In this document: piece after piece, positions 1 through 6,761 of the stretch
Numbering within the stretch: the first letter of the stretch is position 1
How the letters are laid out: each line of letters begins with the position of its first letter
DNA from: Desulfobacula sp.
GTDB lineage: Bacteria > Desulfobacterota > Desulfobacteria > Desulfobacterales > Desulfobacteraceae
Length of the DNA: 7,431 nucleotides
NCBI GenBank assembly: GCA_029940235.1
Contig: JAOZRI010000102.1
Location: forward strand, 1 to 7,431
Reading direction: 5' to 3'
Position numbers and translations under genes: made by a program
The notes under the pieces: generated by a model
The model's input: the letters and a program-made list of their open reading frames with translations, nothing else
Told to the model about the DNA's origin: nothing
The model's database searches: none

Positions 1-39
1 TTGTTGATTCTCTCTAAGTTTTTCCCAATCCCAATTCAT
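1..39 (-). CDS. 5' end of a leftward gene, cut by the window edge
   Basis: An ATG at 39-37 opens a leftward frame reading MNWDWEKLRENQQ up to the window edge. An AGGA Shine-Dalgarno-like sequence lies 9 nt upstream of it. Only 13 codons are visible, so the product cannot be established. The tryptophan-rich, charged start resembles what I remember of HflK-type (stomatin/prohibitin family, FtsH-modulating) N-termini in sulfate reducers, but that is a memory-based guess. The gene is divergent from the rightward gene at 380, with 340 bp between them that must carry both promoters. A chance open frame remains possible; the ribosome binding site and codon content argue mildly against it. Confidence 0.5.
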   Translation of the reverse strand, partial: MNWDWEKLRENQQ

Positions 40-379
40 AAAATTTTATCCTGTAAATTAATTGTTTTTAAATCATGCTATGCAAGCAAAATATAACCAT
101 ATTTATATTTATCAAGGCAAAAAGGCAATATTATTTTTTCTATGGTTCAAATTTCAAGAAACTGTCTTGTCAGCCTTGGTCTTTTGCCCTGCTGCACTCA
201 ATAACCTGAAGGTCACACGCAAAACTTGAAAGTTGCTTATCAACTTGCAAAGATTTTAATATAAATTTGTTTATAATATTTAATAAACAGATAATAATTG
301 TCGATTCAGATAAATTAAAGATGACTTGTCTTAACTTATTATGGTATGTTAAATAAATTTTAACAATTATGGAAAAATA
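40..379. other. AT-rich divergent intergenic region with short inverted repeats
   Basis: This 340-bp stretch separates two divergent genes and holds no convincing coding frame. It is strongly AT-rich, with one less AT-rich patch at about 170-220. The notable structure lies at 219-250, where AACTTG-type half-sites occur in alternating orientation: AACTT at 223-227, AAGTTG at 230-235 and CAACTTGC at 241-248. They form a perfect 6-bp inverted repeat (230-235 with 241-246, 5-nt spacer). A TATAAT hexamer lies at 272-277 but has no good -35 element at normal spacing. Two AAGGCAA copies sit 8 bp apart at 114-128. The region plausibly carries promoters for both flanking genes, but none could be assigned firmly. 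Confidence 0.5.
230..246. repeat. Inverted repeat AAGTTG-N5-CAACTT, possible operator
   Basis: AAGTTG (230-235) and CAACTT (241-246) are perfect inverted copies around CTTAT. A third related half-site, AACTT, lies at 223-227, so the arms can pair in two alternative ways. The element is about 135 bp upstream of the start of a protein with a MerR-like helix-turn-helix. An autoregulatory operator is therefore reasonable, but this is inferred from position and symmetry only. The stem is short and AT-rich, so chance is a real alternative. Confidence 0.3.
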
Positions 380-1615
380 ATGTCTCGGGAAATAACTTTA
401 TCAGTTTCAGATATTGCCAAAGAACTAAATGCAGGCAAAGCCACCATAAAATTTTTGCTTAAACGATTTGAGCAATGGCTGCCCTTTAAATTAATTGATG
501 GGCTACCCCTATATCCTCACACCACTCTTAAAAAAATCATTTTAATTCAGGAAAACCTTGAAACAGGTTCTCTTTTAAGTGCTATTGAAGAAAAACTTGA
601 TTCCTTATCCAATCTGGATACATCAGATTTTAATTCCAGTGATCTTTTAGACACTTTTGTCAGCTCTCCCCAAAATGGTGATATCCGCCTTAGCAATGAT
701 GGATTAATTCTTTTAAAATCACTTGTCAATGATATTGGAGAACAGCAAAAAAGAGTAGCCATAGCCCATGAGAAAAGAGCAGATGCTGAAGAGAGAAAAG
801 CTATTGCCATTGAAAAAAGAGCCGGAGCTGAAGAAAAAAAAGCCAAGGCCATGAATAATATTGCCAATGCTTTACAGGAGATGAACAGACTTCGAGGAAA
901 TGATCCTGAAACGATACAGATTGCCCATGAAGCAGCCACTGCTATTGCAATTGATGAGGATACAAATTTCCAGGAAAATAAAAAAAACCTTCAAGACAAA
1001 AATGAGGATGTACAGGTAGATGATTTATCTTTACTTATCCAAGAGGAACAAAAAGCCGAACCTATAGATTACGATCTGCCTCAATTAGATGATTTATCAT
1101 TATTGATTGATTCTCAACCTGAAATAACTGATAAAAAGGAAATGAATAAAACTCAGGGTCCAGCAGATCAAATTGCTGAACTCGACGATTTGTCCAAATT
1201 AATTGATGAGCCTGATGAGTCTTTAAGGCAGGACGATGAGGAGATGGATGACCTGTCTCAGCTCATTAATGAACCATCAGGTAGAGACCAACAACCTGAC
1301 CAGGAACTTGATGACCTATCATCACTAATAGAGAGTGACTCTCCCCAAATAGATGATTTATCAAAATTAATAGACAGTGACCTAGAACCTGTTAATGATA
1401 CATCTGAAATCAAGGTTGAAATTACCCCTGAGGAAGATTTGGGAAAATATAAAGCTGCCATCATGAAAATTATTATTGGACTGAAAACAGACGGCATGGA
1501 TGTTGAAGAGACAACAAATCGTTTGAATAAAAACAGAATCAAAACGCTCTCGGGAAAACCTGAATGGACCCAAAAAGCAATCTCCCAGATCTATAAATTC
1601 ATTGAATCAGCATAA
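380..1615 (+). CDS. MerR-like HTH protein with coiled coil and six DDLSxLI motifs
   Basis: I do not recognise this 411-residue protein as a named family. Residues 5-75 resemble a MerR-type helix-turn-helix plus wing (SVSDIAKELNAGKATIKFLL, then a DGLPLY wing and an ETGSLLSAIEEKL helix). Residues 120-172 are a charged helix, probably a coiled coil, with two near-identical 14-residue units at 127-140 and 141-154 (AIAHEKRADAEERK and AIAIEKRAGAEEKK). Residues 190-350 are acidic, low in complexity and probably disordered. They carry DDLSxLI six times, at 214, 237, 269, 290, 311 and 325. Residues 352-410 look folded: NRLNKNRIKTLSGKPEW followed by a helix recalls the helix-turn-helix of large serine recombinases, but no catalytic domain is present. 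A weak GGA sits 6 nt before the ATG. No membrane segment or signal peptide is seen. A DNA-bound scaffold or regulator is the best inference; its partner and target are unknown. Confidence 0.85.
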   Translation: MSREITLSVSDIAKELNAGKATIKFLLKRFEQWLPFKLIDGLPLYPHTTLKKIILIQENLETGSLLSAIEEKLDSLSNLDTSDFNSSDLLDTFVSSPQNGDIRLSNDGLILLKSLVNDIGEQQKRVAIAHEKRADAEERKAIAIEKRAGAEEKKAKAMNNIANALQEMNRLRGNDPETIQIAHEAATAIAIDEDTNFQENKKNLQDKNEDVQVDDLSLLIQEEQKAEPIDYDLPQLDDLSLLIDSQPEITDKKEMNKTQGPADQIAELDDLSKLIDEPDESLRQDDEEMDDLSQLINEPSGRDQQPDQELDDLSSLIESDSPQIDDLSKLIDSDLEPVNDTSEIKVEITPEEDLGKYKAAIMKIIIGLKTDGMDVEETTNRLNKNRIKTLSGKPEWTQKAISQIYKFIESA

Positions 1616-1665
1616 TAGCTGAAAAATCATACTCAGGGCAGTCAAACCGATATGAAAGCTTTTTA

Positions 1666-2604
1666 CTATTTGGCGCCGGCTTTTTTTGCAAAACTTGTAT
1701 CAACAAACTTCTCAAGATCTATCAAGCTTGTCATGATTTTCATCTTATCCATCATATACTTCTGAATGGTATCAAGATCTTCAATATTTGGAAATAATTC
1801 TCCTGTCAGAATTCGATCTGGAGGATCAGTAAGCACCTGTTTGATCAAATCTTTATCCTGGGAAAGAAAATCCCCTCCAATTACAGCAGCTGAATCAGGC
1901 TGTGCATCAATGGCGAGTCCTGATTTTACAAAACTGTCACAAATTTCCTGAATTGCTTCGGGATGTTTTTCAATAACCTCTGTTCTCATGACAAAAACAC
2001 AGCATGGATGGTTGGGCCATAGATCCTTGGAAAGATGAACTAACTCACCCTGCCCCTTGGCAATGACCTGGGCTCCGAACGGTTCTGCAACAATAAACCC
2101 ACCAATTTCACCCTCTTCGTCATACTCTACAGCTTCGGGCATCTGGAAAGGAGCCACAACTTCAAGAGTTACATCAATACCTTTTTCAGTTGCCCTTCCA
2201 GGTTTTAAGCCTTTTTCCGATAACAATTTATGAAACAGCATGTTATGGACAGAGAGCTGATAGGGGATAAGAACTGTTTTGCCTGCAAAATCTTCTATTT
2301 TTTCTATATTGGCATTTTTATTTTTAACAAGAATACTGCCTGATTTATGGGCAAGCATCAAAAGCTTTAAATCAACACCTGATTTAAATAAATCCATGGC
2401 TGTTGGAGCAAGGATAAGGGCACCATCAAGAGATTTTACTGATAGTGCATCAGCCACTTCATTCCATCCATTTTTGACAACAGGTTCAAGGGTACAGTGT
2501 TCAAAGTTTTCCATACCTTTTTTTAACTTAAGATCAGTAACGCCAAGAATAAGATGATCTGTGATTTTAAGATAACCAATTTTTAATGCAGGTTTTTCTG
2601 CCAT
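1666..2604 (-). CDS. NrtA/SsuA-like substrate-binding protein without signal peptide
   Basis: This 312-residue protein has the periplasmic-binding type II fold of the nitrate/sulfonate/taurine/NMT1 group. It starts directly with the first beta strand (LKIGYLKITDHLILG, residues 7-21). Residues 60-75 fit the ligand-loop region. AEPFGAQVIAKGQGE (173-187) and the DLWPNHPCCVFVMRTEVIEKHPE stretch (194-216) match conserved blocks of NrtA-like proteins. No signal peptide or lipobox is present. An in-frame TAA six codons upstream of the ATG excludes a longer start, and GGAGG lies 7 nt before the ATG. The protein should therefore stay in the cytoplasm. No permease or ATPase gene is adjacent. It follows ispD by 54 bp on the same strand and may be the last gene of that operon. 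Alternatives are a ligand sensor, or a THI5- or MqnA-like enzyme on the same fold. The ligand is unknown. Confidence 0.85.
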   Translation of the reverse strand: MAEKPALKIGYLKITDHLILGVTDLKLKKGMENFEHCTLEPVVKNGWNEVADALSVKSLDGALILAPTAMDLFKSGVDLKLLMLAHKSGSILVKNKNANIEKIEDFAGKTVLIPYQLSVHNMLFHKLLSEKGLKPGRATEKGIDVTLEVVAPFQMPEAVEYDEEGEIGGFIVAEPFGAQVIAKGQGELVHLSKDLWPNHPCCVFVMRTEVIEKHPEAIQEICDSFVKSGLAIDAQPDSAAVIGGDFLSQDKDLIKQVLTDPPDRILTGELFPNIEDLDTIQKYMMDKMKIMTSLIDLEKFVDTSFAKKAGAK

Positions 2605-2658
2605 TGTGAAACCTCCAGGTTATGTCCATGGGATAAAGATAATATTCTATTATTATGC

Positions 2659-3372
2659 TTAACTCAGATTTAAAGTCAATAAATATTTTCCCAAAACAAA
2701 ATCTTCGGGTGTTGTAATTTTAATATTGAATTTAGAACCTTTTACTAAATATACATCATGCCCAAAATTCTCTATTAAAGATGCATCGTCTGTACCTGAA
2801 AAATTAGTTTTAAGAGCATGTTCAAACGCACTCAGAATAAGAGCCAAATTAAATGTTTGTGGTGTCTGAGCGCTATAAAGAGCATTTCTATTTATAGTTT
2901 TCTGGATACAAGAATCTGGGCTGACCTGTTTAATGGTATCTGTTATTTTAACTGCAGGTATACAGGCTCCATGTTTAATAGCACTATCAATACAATTTAT
3001 AATAATCGTTTCGTCAACAAAGGGTCTTACTCCATCATGAATCAATACAATGGTATTTTTTGCGTACTCTATACGTTCATGAACTTTTTTTAATCCGTTA
3101 AAAACAGAATCCTGCCTTGTTTGACCACCTTGGACAATATGAATTTTTTTTTTAAATCCAAAAGGATCTATAATATTGATTTTACAATAATTTTTATCTT
3201 GCTTTGGTACAACAAGAATGATTTCATGGATATGATCACACTTGTCAAACACCTTGATGGTATGAGTAAGAATTGGAATTTCATTAAAGCAGAGATACTG
3301 TTTTTTAATTGTTGACCCCATGCGAAGCCCAGCACCTGCAGCAACAATTATGACAAAATTTTGATAATTCAT
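2659..3372 (-). CDS. ispD: IspD, 2-C-methyl-D-erythritol 4-phosphate cytidylyltransferase
   Basis: IspD transfers CMP from CTP to 2-C-methyl-D-erythritol 4-phosphate, the third step of the MEP isoprenoid pathway, in the cytoplasm. The 237 residues match the usual family length. The nucleotide-binding motif AAGAGLRMG is at 11-19, followed by KKQY. R17 and K24 have the same spacing as E. coli R20 and K27. Further motifs are GGQTRQDSV (82-90), HDGVRPF (112-118; D113 and R116 match E. coli D106 and R109), TDTI (144-147), QTPQTF (169-174), TDDASL (194-199) and FNIKITTPED (215-224). R162 and K218 are 56 residues apart, as are E. coli R157 and K213. It looks fully active and is not fused to IspF. 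The start lies 3 nt after the stop of the HPr-domain gene and lacks a strong Shine-Dalgarno sequence, so translational coupling is likely. Confidence 0.97.
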   Translation of the reverse strand: MNYQNFVIIVAAGAGLRMGSTIKKQYLCFNEIPILTHTIKVFDKCDHIHEIILVVPKQDKNYCKINIIDPFGFKKKIHIVQGGQTRQDSVFNGLKKVHERIEYAKNTIVLIHDGVRPFVDETIIINCIDSAIKHGACIPAVKITDTIKQVSPDSCIQKTINRNALYSAQTPQTFNLALILSAFEHALKTNFSGTDDASLIENFGHDVYLVKGSKFNIKITTPEDFVLGKYLLTLNLS

Positions 3373-3375
3373 AGA

Positions 3376-4689
3376 TTAACTTAAATATGACAACTCTTTT
3401 GGTAAAGGAATTCCTTTACCCATATGATCTTCTCCATAATTCACGCTGGCAAGAATTTTAAGATCATTTAAGGCCCGACAATCCCCTTTAAACTGAACAT
3501 TTTCTATCTCTTCTTTATTAATTTTACCTCCTGCCCATTGAATATCAAGTACACTTGCAGCATCAAAAATATCACTGTTCACAACCATCTTAACTTCACC
3601 TCCATAATGCTGAACAATTTTAGCAACAAGAAGGCTTGGCCGGCTGTGAAATCCTCGATCTTTGGGGATAGTAACATCAATTACAGAGGTTTCCATGTTT
3701 TCATTCAATATTCTGGATGCCAGAGCTTTTCCTGAAGATAGAAATTTCCATGCATAAAACAGACAAAAATTAACAGAGCGATCCAGCAGTACATGTGGTT
3801 CAATCAAAGATGATAATAGAATACTGACATTTTTATATACATCTTTAAAACCTGTATCATAAAGATGGCGTTCATAAAAATGTAATAATCGACCCAAAAC
3901 CTGGAGGATATGAAAAACAATGGAGAAATGGCTGCGAAGCTGATCAAGCATTAAATTTTCTGAAGATGATTCAGAATTGACCACATAGGAGTCAAAAGAA
4001 GACTGAATATTGTGAATAAGCATTTCATACCTTCTTATGGTGACTTCATTAATCTGTTCCGGCACCAGTTCATGTATTTTTTTTAAATCATAACGTTCAT
4101 AAAATGCAAACTGATCAAACTCCTTTACAACCTCAAGAAACTCAGTTGCTATTCTGGTAAGATTTTCCCTCTGCTGATCTTGAACATTGGAATCATCAAT
4201 ATTATGGTCAAGCTGCTGCATGGATGAAATCCCGGGGAAAAAACTTATATCATATCCCCTATCAGGCACAGTTATATCCAAACGCCGGGCTTCTTTTAAA
4301 GCCACAATTCCTGCACGTTTTATAGAATTTTGTATAATTTTAAGAGTATCAAACGCTTCTTTTTTAAATGTATCCTGATGATCGTTTTTAAAAGAGTAAA
4401 ACATTAATCGATTTAAAATATGCCTCTGGGAATAACAGGCTAAGGAAAGATGTTGAATTGTTGCAGCAAGTTCTCTATAAAACACCCACTCTTTATTTGT
4501 TTTGGCTCCATGGAAATCTAAAAAATCTTCAAGGATGCGGGAAGTTGTAACCAGTTTTGAATATAATTTTTTAGTAAAAATATACTCGTCATCATCGGAA
4601 TCAAGGATAAATATAAGACACTTTAAATATTCAAAAGAGAAAATATTGGCTTTCTCTTTAAATGTAATATCACAGCTATAGTCATTCAT
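3376..4689 (-). CDS. Large protein with C-terminal HPr-like domain
   Basis: Of the 437 residues, about 335-420 form an HPr-like phosphocarrier domain. GFHSRPS at 346-352 matches the HPr active-site signature, with H348 as the phospho-acceptor and R350 two residues on. S379 in DAASVLD lies exactly 31 residues after the histidine, the spacing of His15 and Ser46 in classical HPr. The first 330 residues match nothing I can name. They appear soluble and mainly helical, with histidine- and aromatic-rich helices (for example 255-275) and a probable loop at 140-175 (DRGYDISFFPG, then an acidic and Gln-rich stretch). No membrane segments are seen. No EI, EII, HprK or RpoN gene is in view. ispD follows after 3 nt, so the two are co-transcribed. 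No good Shine-Dalgarno sequence precedes the ATG. A regulatory phospho-acceptor role is an inference; sugar transport is less likely. Confidence 0.88.
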   Translation of the reverse strand: MNDYSCDITFKEKANIFSFEYLKCLIFILDSDDDEYIFTKKLYSKLVTTSRILEDFLDFHGAKTNKEWVFYRELAATIQHLSLACYSQRHILNRLMFYSFKNDHQDTFKKEAFDTLKIIQNSIKRAGIVALKEARRLDITVPDRGYDISFFPGISSMQQLDHNIDDSNVQDQQRENLTRIATEFLEVVKEFDQFAFYERYDLKKIHELVPEQINEVTIRRYEMLIHNIQSSFDSYVVNSESSSENLMLDQLRSHFSIVFHILQVLGRLLHFYERHLYDTGFKDVYKNVSILLSSLIEPHVLLDRSVNFCLFYAWKFLSSGKALASRILNENMETSVIDVTIPKDRGFHSRPSLLVAKIVQHYGGEVKMVVNSDIFDAASVLDIQWAGGKINKEEIENVQFKGDCRALNDLKILASVNYGEDHMGKGIPLPKELSYLS

Positions 4690-4761
4690 AATTAAACATT
4701 GGATACTTATAATTCACAATTACCGTTCAATGGATTACATGGACACCACAATAAAATATAA

Positions 4762-4790
4762 ATACAAGAACTAAATTTAAGTTCTTGTAT
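4762..4790 (-). terminator. Palindromic terminator downstream of rnpB
   Basis: A perfect 11-bp stem (4762-4772 with 4780-4790) closes a 7-nt loop. Read leftward, it follows the 3' end of rnpB by about ten bases, with a T-rich tract after the stem (TTTATATTTTATT). An eight-T run (4793-4800) lies between rnpB and the hairpin. It most likely ends the rnpB transcript and insulates the HPr-domain gene, whose ATG is about 70 bp further on. The stem is AT-rich and the U-tract interrupted, so it may be a modest terminator. Confidence 0.65.
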
Positions 4791-4800
4791 ATAAAAAAAA

Positions 4801-5191
<391 letters not shown>

Positions 5192-5200
<9 letters not shown>

Positions 5201-5920
5201 TTCTTTTTCTATGTAATAAAGGATTCTACTGCATTGAGGACATAAAATCAATGAATTCCCACGCTGTACTTCTATGTATAATTGAGGCGGTATATTCATA
5301 AAACACCCCCTGCAGATTGCATTATCAACATTGATCACAGCAAGACCCTGGTTCATTTTCGATATTTTTGCAAACCGTTCCATCAATGAAGAATCCAGGC
5401 TTTTCCCAATTTCTTTTTGTTGAGTAAGATAATCTTCAAGCATTTCTCTGTCATCTATTGATTCTTTTTCAATATCTTTTTGTTCAGCATCAATCTGATC
5501 TTTTAAAAGATCAAATTCTTTCTGGCTTTCTTGGACACTCTCTTCAATTTTTTCTTCTTCATCAAAATATTCTAGCAATTCAGTTTCAAAGGCGTCTTTG
5601 CGTTTTCTATTATCATCCACCTCTCTTAAAAGAACCTGGTACTCTTTATTGGTCTTTACCATTCTCAAGGTTTCATTACTTTTAATAATTCGCTCATCAA
5701 CAACCTGGATTTCCCTTTCAGAGTCTCTACAATTCTTAGAAGCAGCAGCCAAATCATCTTTTTGTTTTTCCAGGGTATTTCCAAATCTCTTTAGTTTGGA
5801 GCTTAATTTATCTTTTTGTGTTTTGATTTTTTCTAAGACCTCTTTAAGCCTTACAATCTGTGTTTCAGCTTCCTGGAGTTTAATAAGAGCCTTAATATCT
5901 GGTTTGGCAATATCATTCAT
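5192..5920 (-). CDS. Coiled-coil protein with C-terminal C4 zinc ribbon
   Basis: This 242-residue protein belongs to the C4-type zinc-ribbon family (zf-RING_7/DUF164; CT398 and HP0958 are structurally known relatives). Residues 10-185 form a long, highly charged antiparallel coiled coil, including the family block VKTNKEYQVLLREVDDNRKR (88-107). The C-terminal knuckle has Cys203-x2-Cys206 and Cys227-x2-Cys230, with the usual CRGCFMNIPPQ and CPQCSRILYY contexts. The molecular role is not settled; H. pylori HP0958 is linked to flagellar assembly and RpoN stability, and others have been suggested to bind nucleic acid. AAGGA lies 7 nt before the ATG and overlaps the stop of the Nif3-like gene, a 10-nt gap that indicates one operon. 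Its last codons and TGA stop lie within the P1 5' strand of rnpB. Confidence 0.93.
5223..5251 (-). promoter_or_regulatory. Candidate sigma-70 promoter for rnpB inside the upstream gene
   Basis: Read leftward, TTGATT (5251-5246) and TAGAAT (5228-5223) are separated by 17 bp and match the sigma-70 consensus at 4/6 and 5/6. Transcription would begin near 5215, about 15 nt before the predicted mature 5' end of RNase P RNA, so a short leader would need trimming. The site lies in the 3' coding part of the zinc-ribbon gene. In AT-rich DNA such matches are common, so co-transcription from upstream remains an alternative. Confidence 0.4.
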
Positions 5921-5930
5921 AATTTTATCC

Positions 5931-6746
5931 TTAAACTATAATAAATGGATCTTTCTCTTTTTTATATTTTTCTATCTCTATATTCATACCTGCCTTAAGG
6001 AGAGCCCGACTCAATTTTTCCGAAAGCAGATCCACGGCAATATGTTCAGAACCAAAATGTCCCACATCAATAAGTGCCTTTGAATTTTGCTCAACCAGCC
6101 TTGCCTCATGATATTTTATATCCCCGGTGATATAGACATCTGCCCTGGATTTTAAAAATTCTCCAACAAGAGAACCACCGCTGCCTGTACATACAGCAAC
6201 AGTTTCTACAAGCAGATCCATATTTCCGATTACCCTTAAATGACTTAATGCAAGTTTTTCTTTTATTACTTTTGCAAATTGCCTAAGTAGAATGTTCTTT
6301 TCAAGAGAGCCAATTCTGCCAATACCGGTGGATTCATCCATGGGGGTATCGGACAGGTTTTCATTATAAAAAACTTTGGTTTTCTGCATGCCGATTTTTG
6401 CTGCAAAATAATCATTTAAGCCATCAATGGCTTTATCAAGGTTGGTATGGGCAGATATAATGCTAATTCTGTGCCTGGCAGCCATTTCAATTGCTTTGCC
6501 TGGCATTTCATTAAAATCAATTCTTTTTTCTGCTTTCAGCATCAGGGGATGGTGGGTTAATACAAGGTCACAATGATTTTCCTTTGCAGCATTCATCAGT
6601 GGCAAAGAGACATCAAGACCAATCATCACTTTTTTGACTTCCCAGTTCAGACTACCTGCCTGAAGTCCGCAGTTATCCCACTCTTCAGCAAGATCAAAAG
6701 GAGCCATTGTATTAATCAGATCAAGTATGTCTTCAAGTTTTATCAT
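5931..6746 (-). CDS. Nif3-like dinuclear metal centre protein (YbgI/SA1388 family)
   Basis: This 271-residue, presumably cytoplasmic protein has the complete Nif3/YbgI motif set: EEWDNCGLQ (21-29), GLDVS (43-47), LTHHP (63-67), AHTNLD (99-104), GLNDYFA (109-115), CTGSGG (186-191), TGDIKYHEA (207-215) and DVGHFGSEH (227-235). His65, His66, Asp104, His230 and Glu234 are the expected metal ligands. The family resembles a metal-dependent hydrolase; a GTP cyclohydrolase I type 2 label is common in databases but weakly supported. I chose ATG at 6746-6744. A GTG at 6785 would add 13 residues, but that extension is read straight through a terminator hairpin and lacks family similarity. The ribosome binding site is weak (GTGGA). 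It is the first gene of the pair with the zinc-ribbon gene, 10 nt upstream of it. Confidence 0.94.
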   Translation of the reverse strand: MIKLEDILDLINTMAPFDLAEEWDNCGLQAGSLNWEVKKVMIGLDVSLPLMNAAKENHCDLVLTHHPLMLKAEKRIDFNEMPGKAIEMAARHRISIISAHTNLDKAIDGLNDYFAAKIGMQKTKVFYNENLSDTPMDESTGIGRIGSLEKNILLRQFAKVIKEKLALSHLRVIGNMDLLVETVAVCTGSGGSLVGEFLKSRADVYITGDIKYHEARLVEQNSKALIDVGHFGSEHIAVDLLSEKLSRALLKAGMNIEIEKYKKEKDPFIIV

Positions 6747-6761
6747 AATGCATCCACAAAC

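Noticed and set aside
114..128. Two AAGGCAA copies 8 bp apart as a repeat array or CRISPR-like unit
   Set aside because: There are only two 7-bp copies without spacers of regular length, within AT-rich DNA.
272..277. TATAAT hexamer as a -10 box for the MerR-like gene
   Set aside because: No acceptable -35 lies 15-19 bp upstream; the nearest TTGCAA (245-250) gives a 21-bp spacer. In DNA this AT-rich the hexamer is expected by chance.
547..939. Open frame of 130 codons on the minus strand inside the MerR-like gene
   Set aside because: It is the antisense reading of the Ala/Glu/Lys-rich coiled coil, which yields long stop-free stretches. It has no ribosome binding site, and the sense frame has clear domain structure.
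1609..1630. TCAGC-ATAATA-GCTGA hairpin as a terminator
   Set aside because: It has only 5 bp and overlaps the stop codon. The bases after it are A-rich rightward, and there is no T run in either useful position.
4690..4761. Promoter TTGAAC / TATAAG for the HPr-domain gene
   Set aside because: The spacing is about 13 bp, too short for sigma-70. No better pair was found, so the promoter is left unassigned.
5598..6083. Rightward open frame of 161 codons
   Set aside because: It is antisense to the zinc-ribbon and Nif3-like genes and spans their junction; its product is a low-complexity Leu/Phe/Ser protein typical of antisense to Lys/Glu-rich helices.
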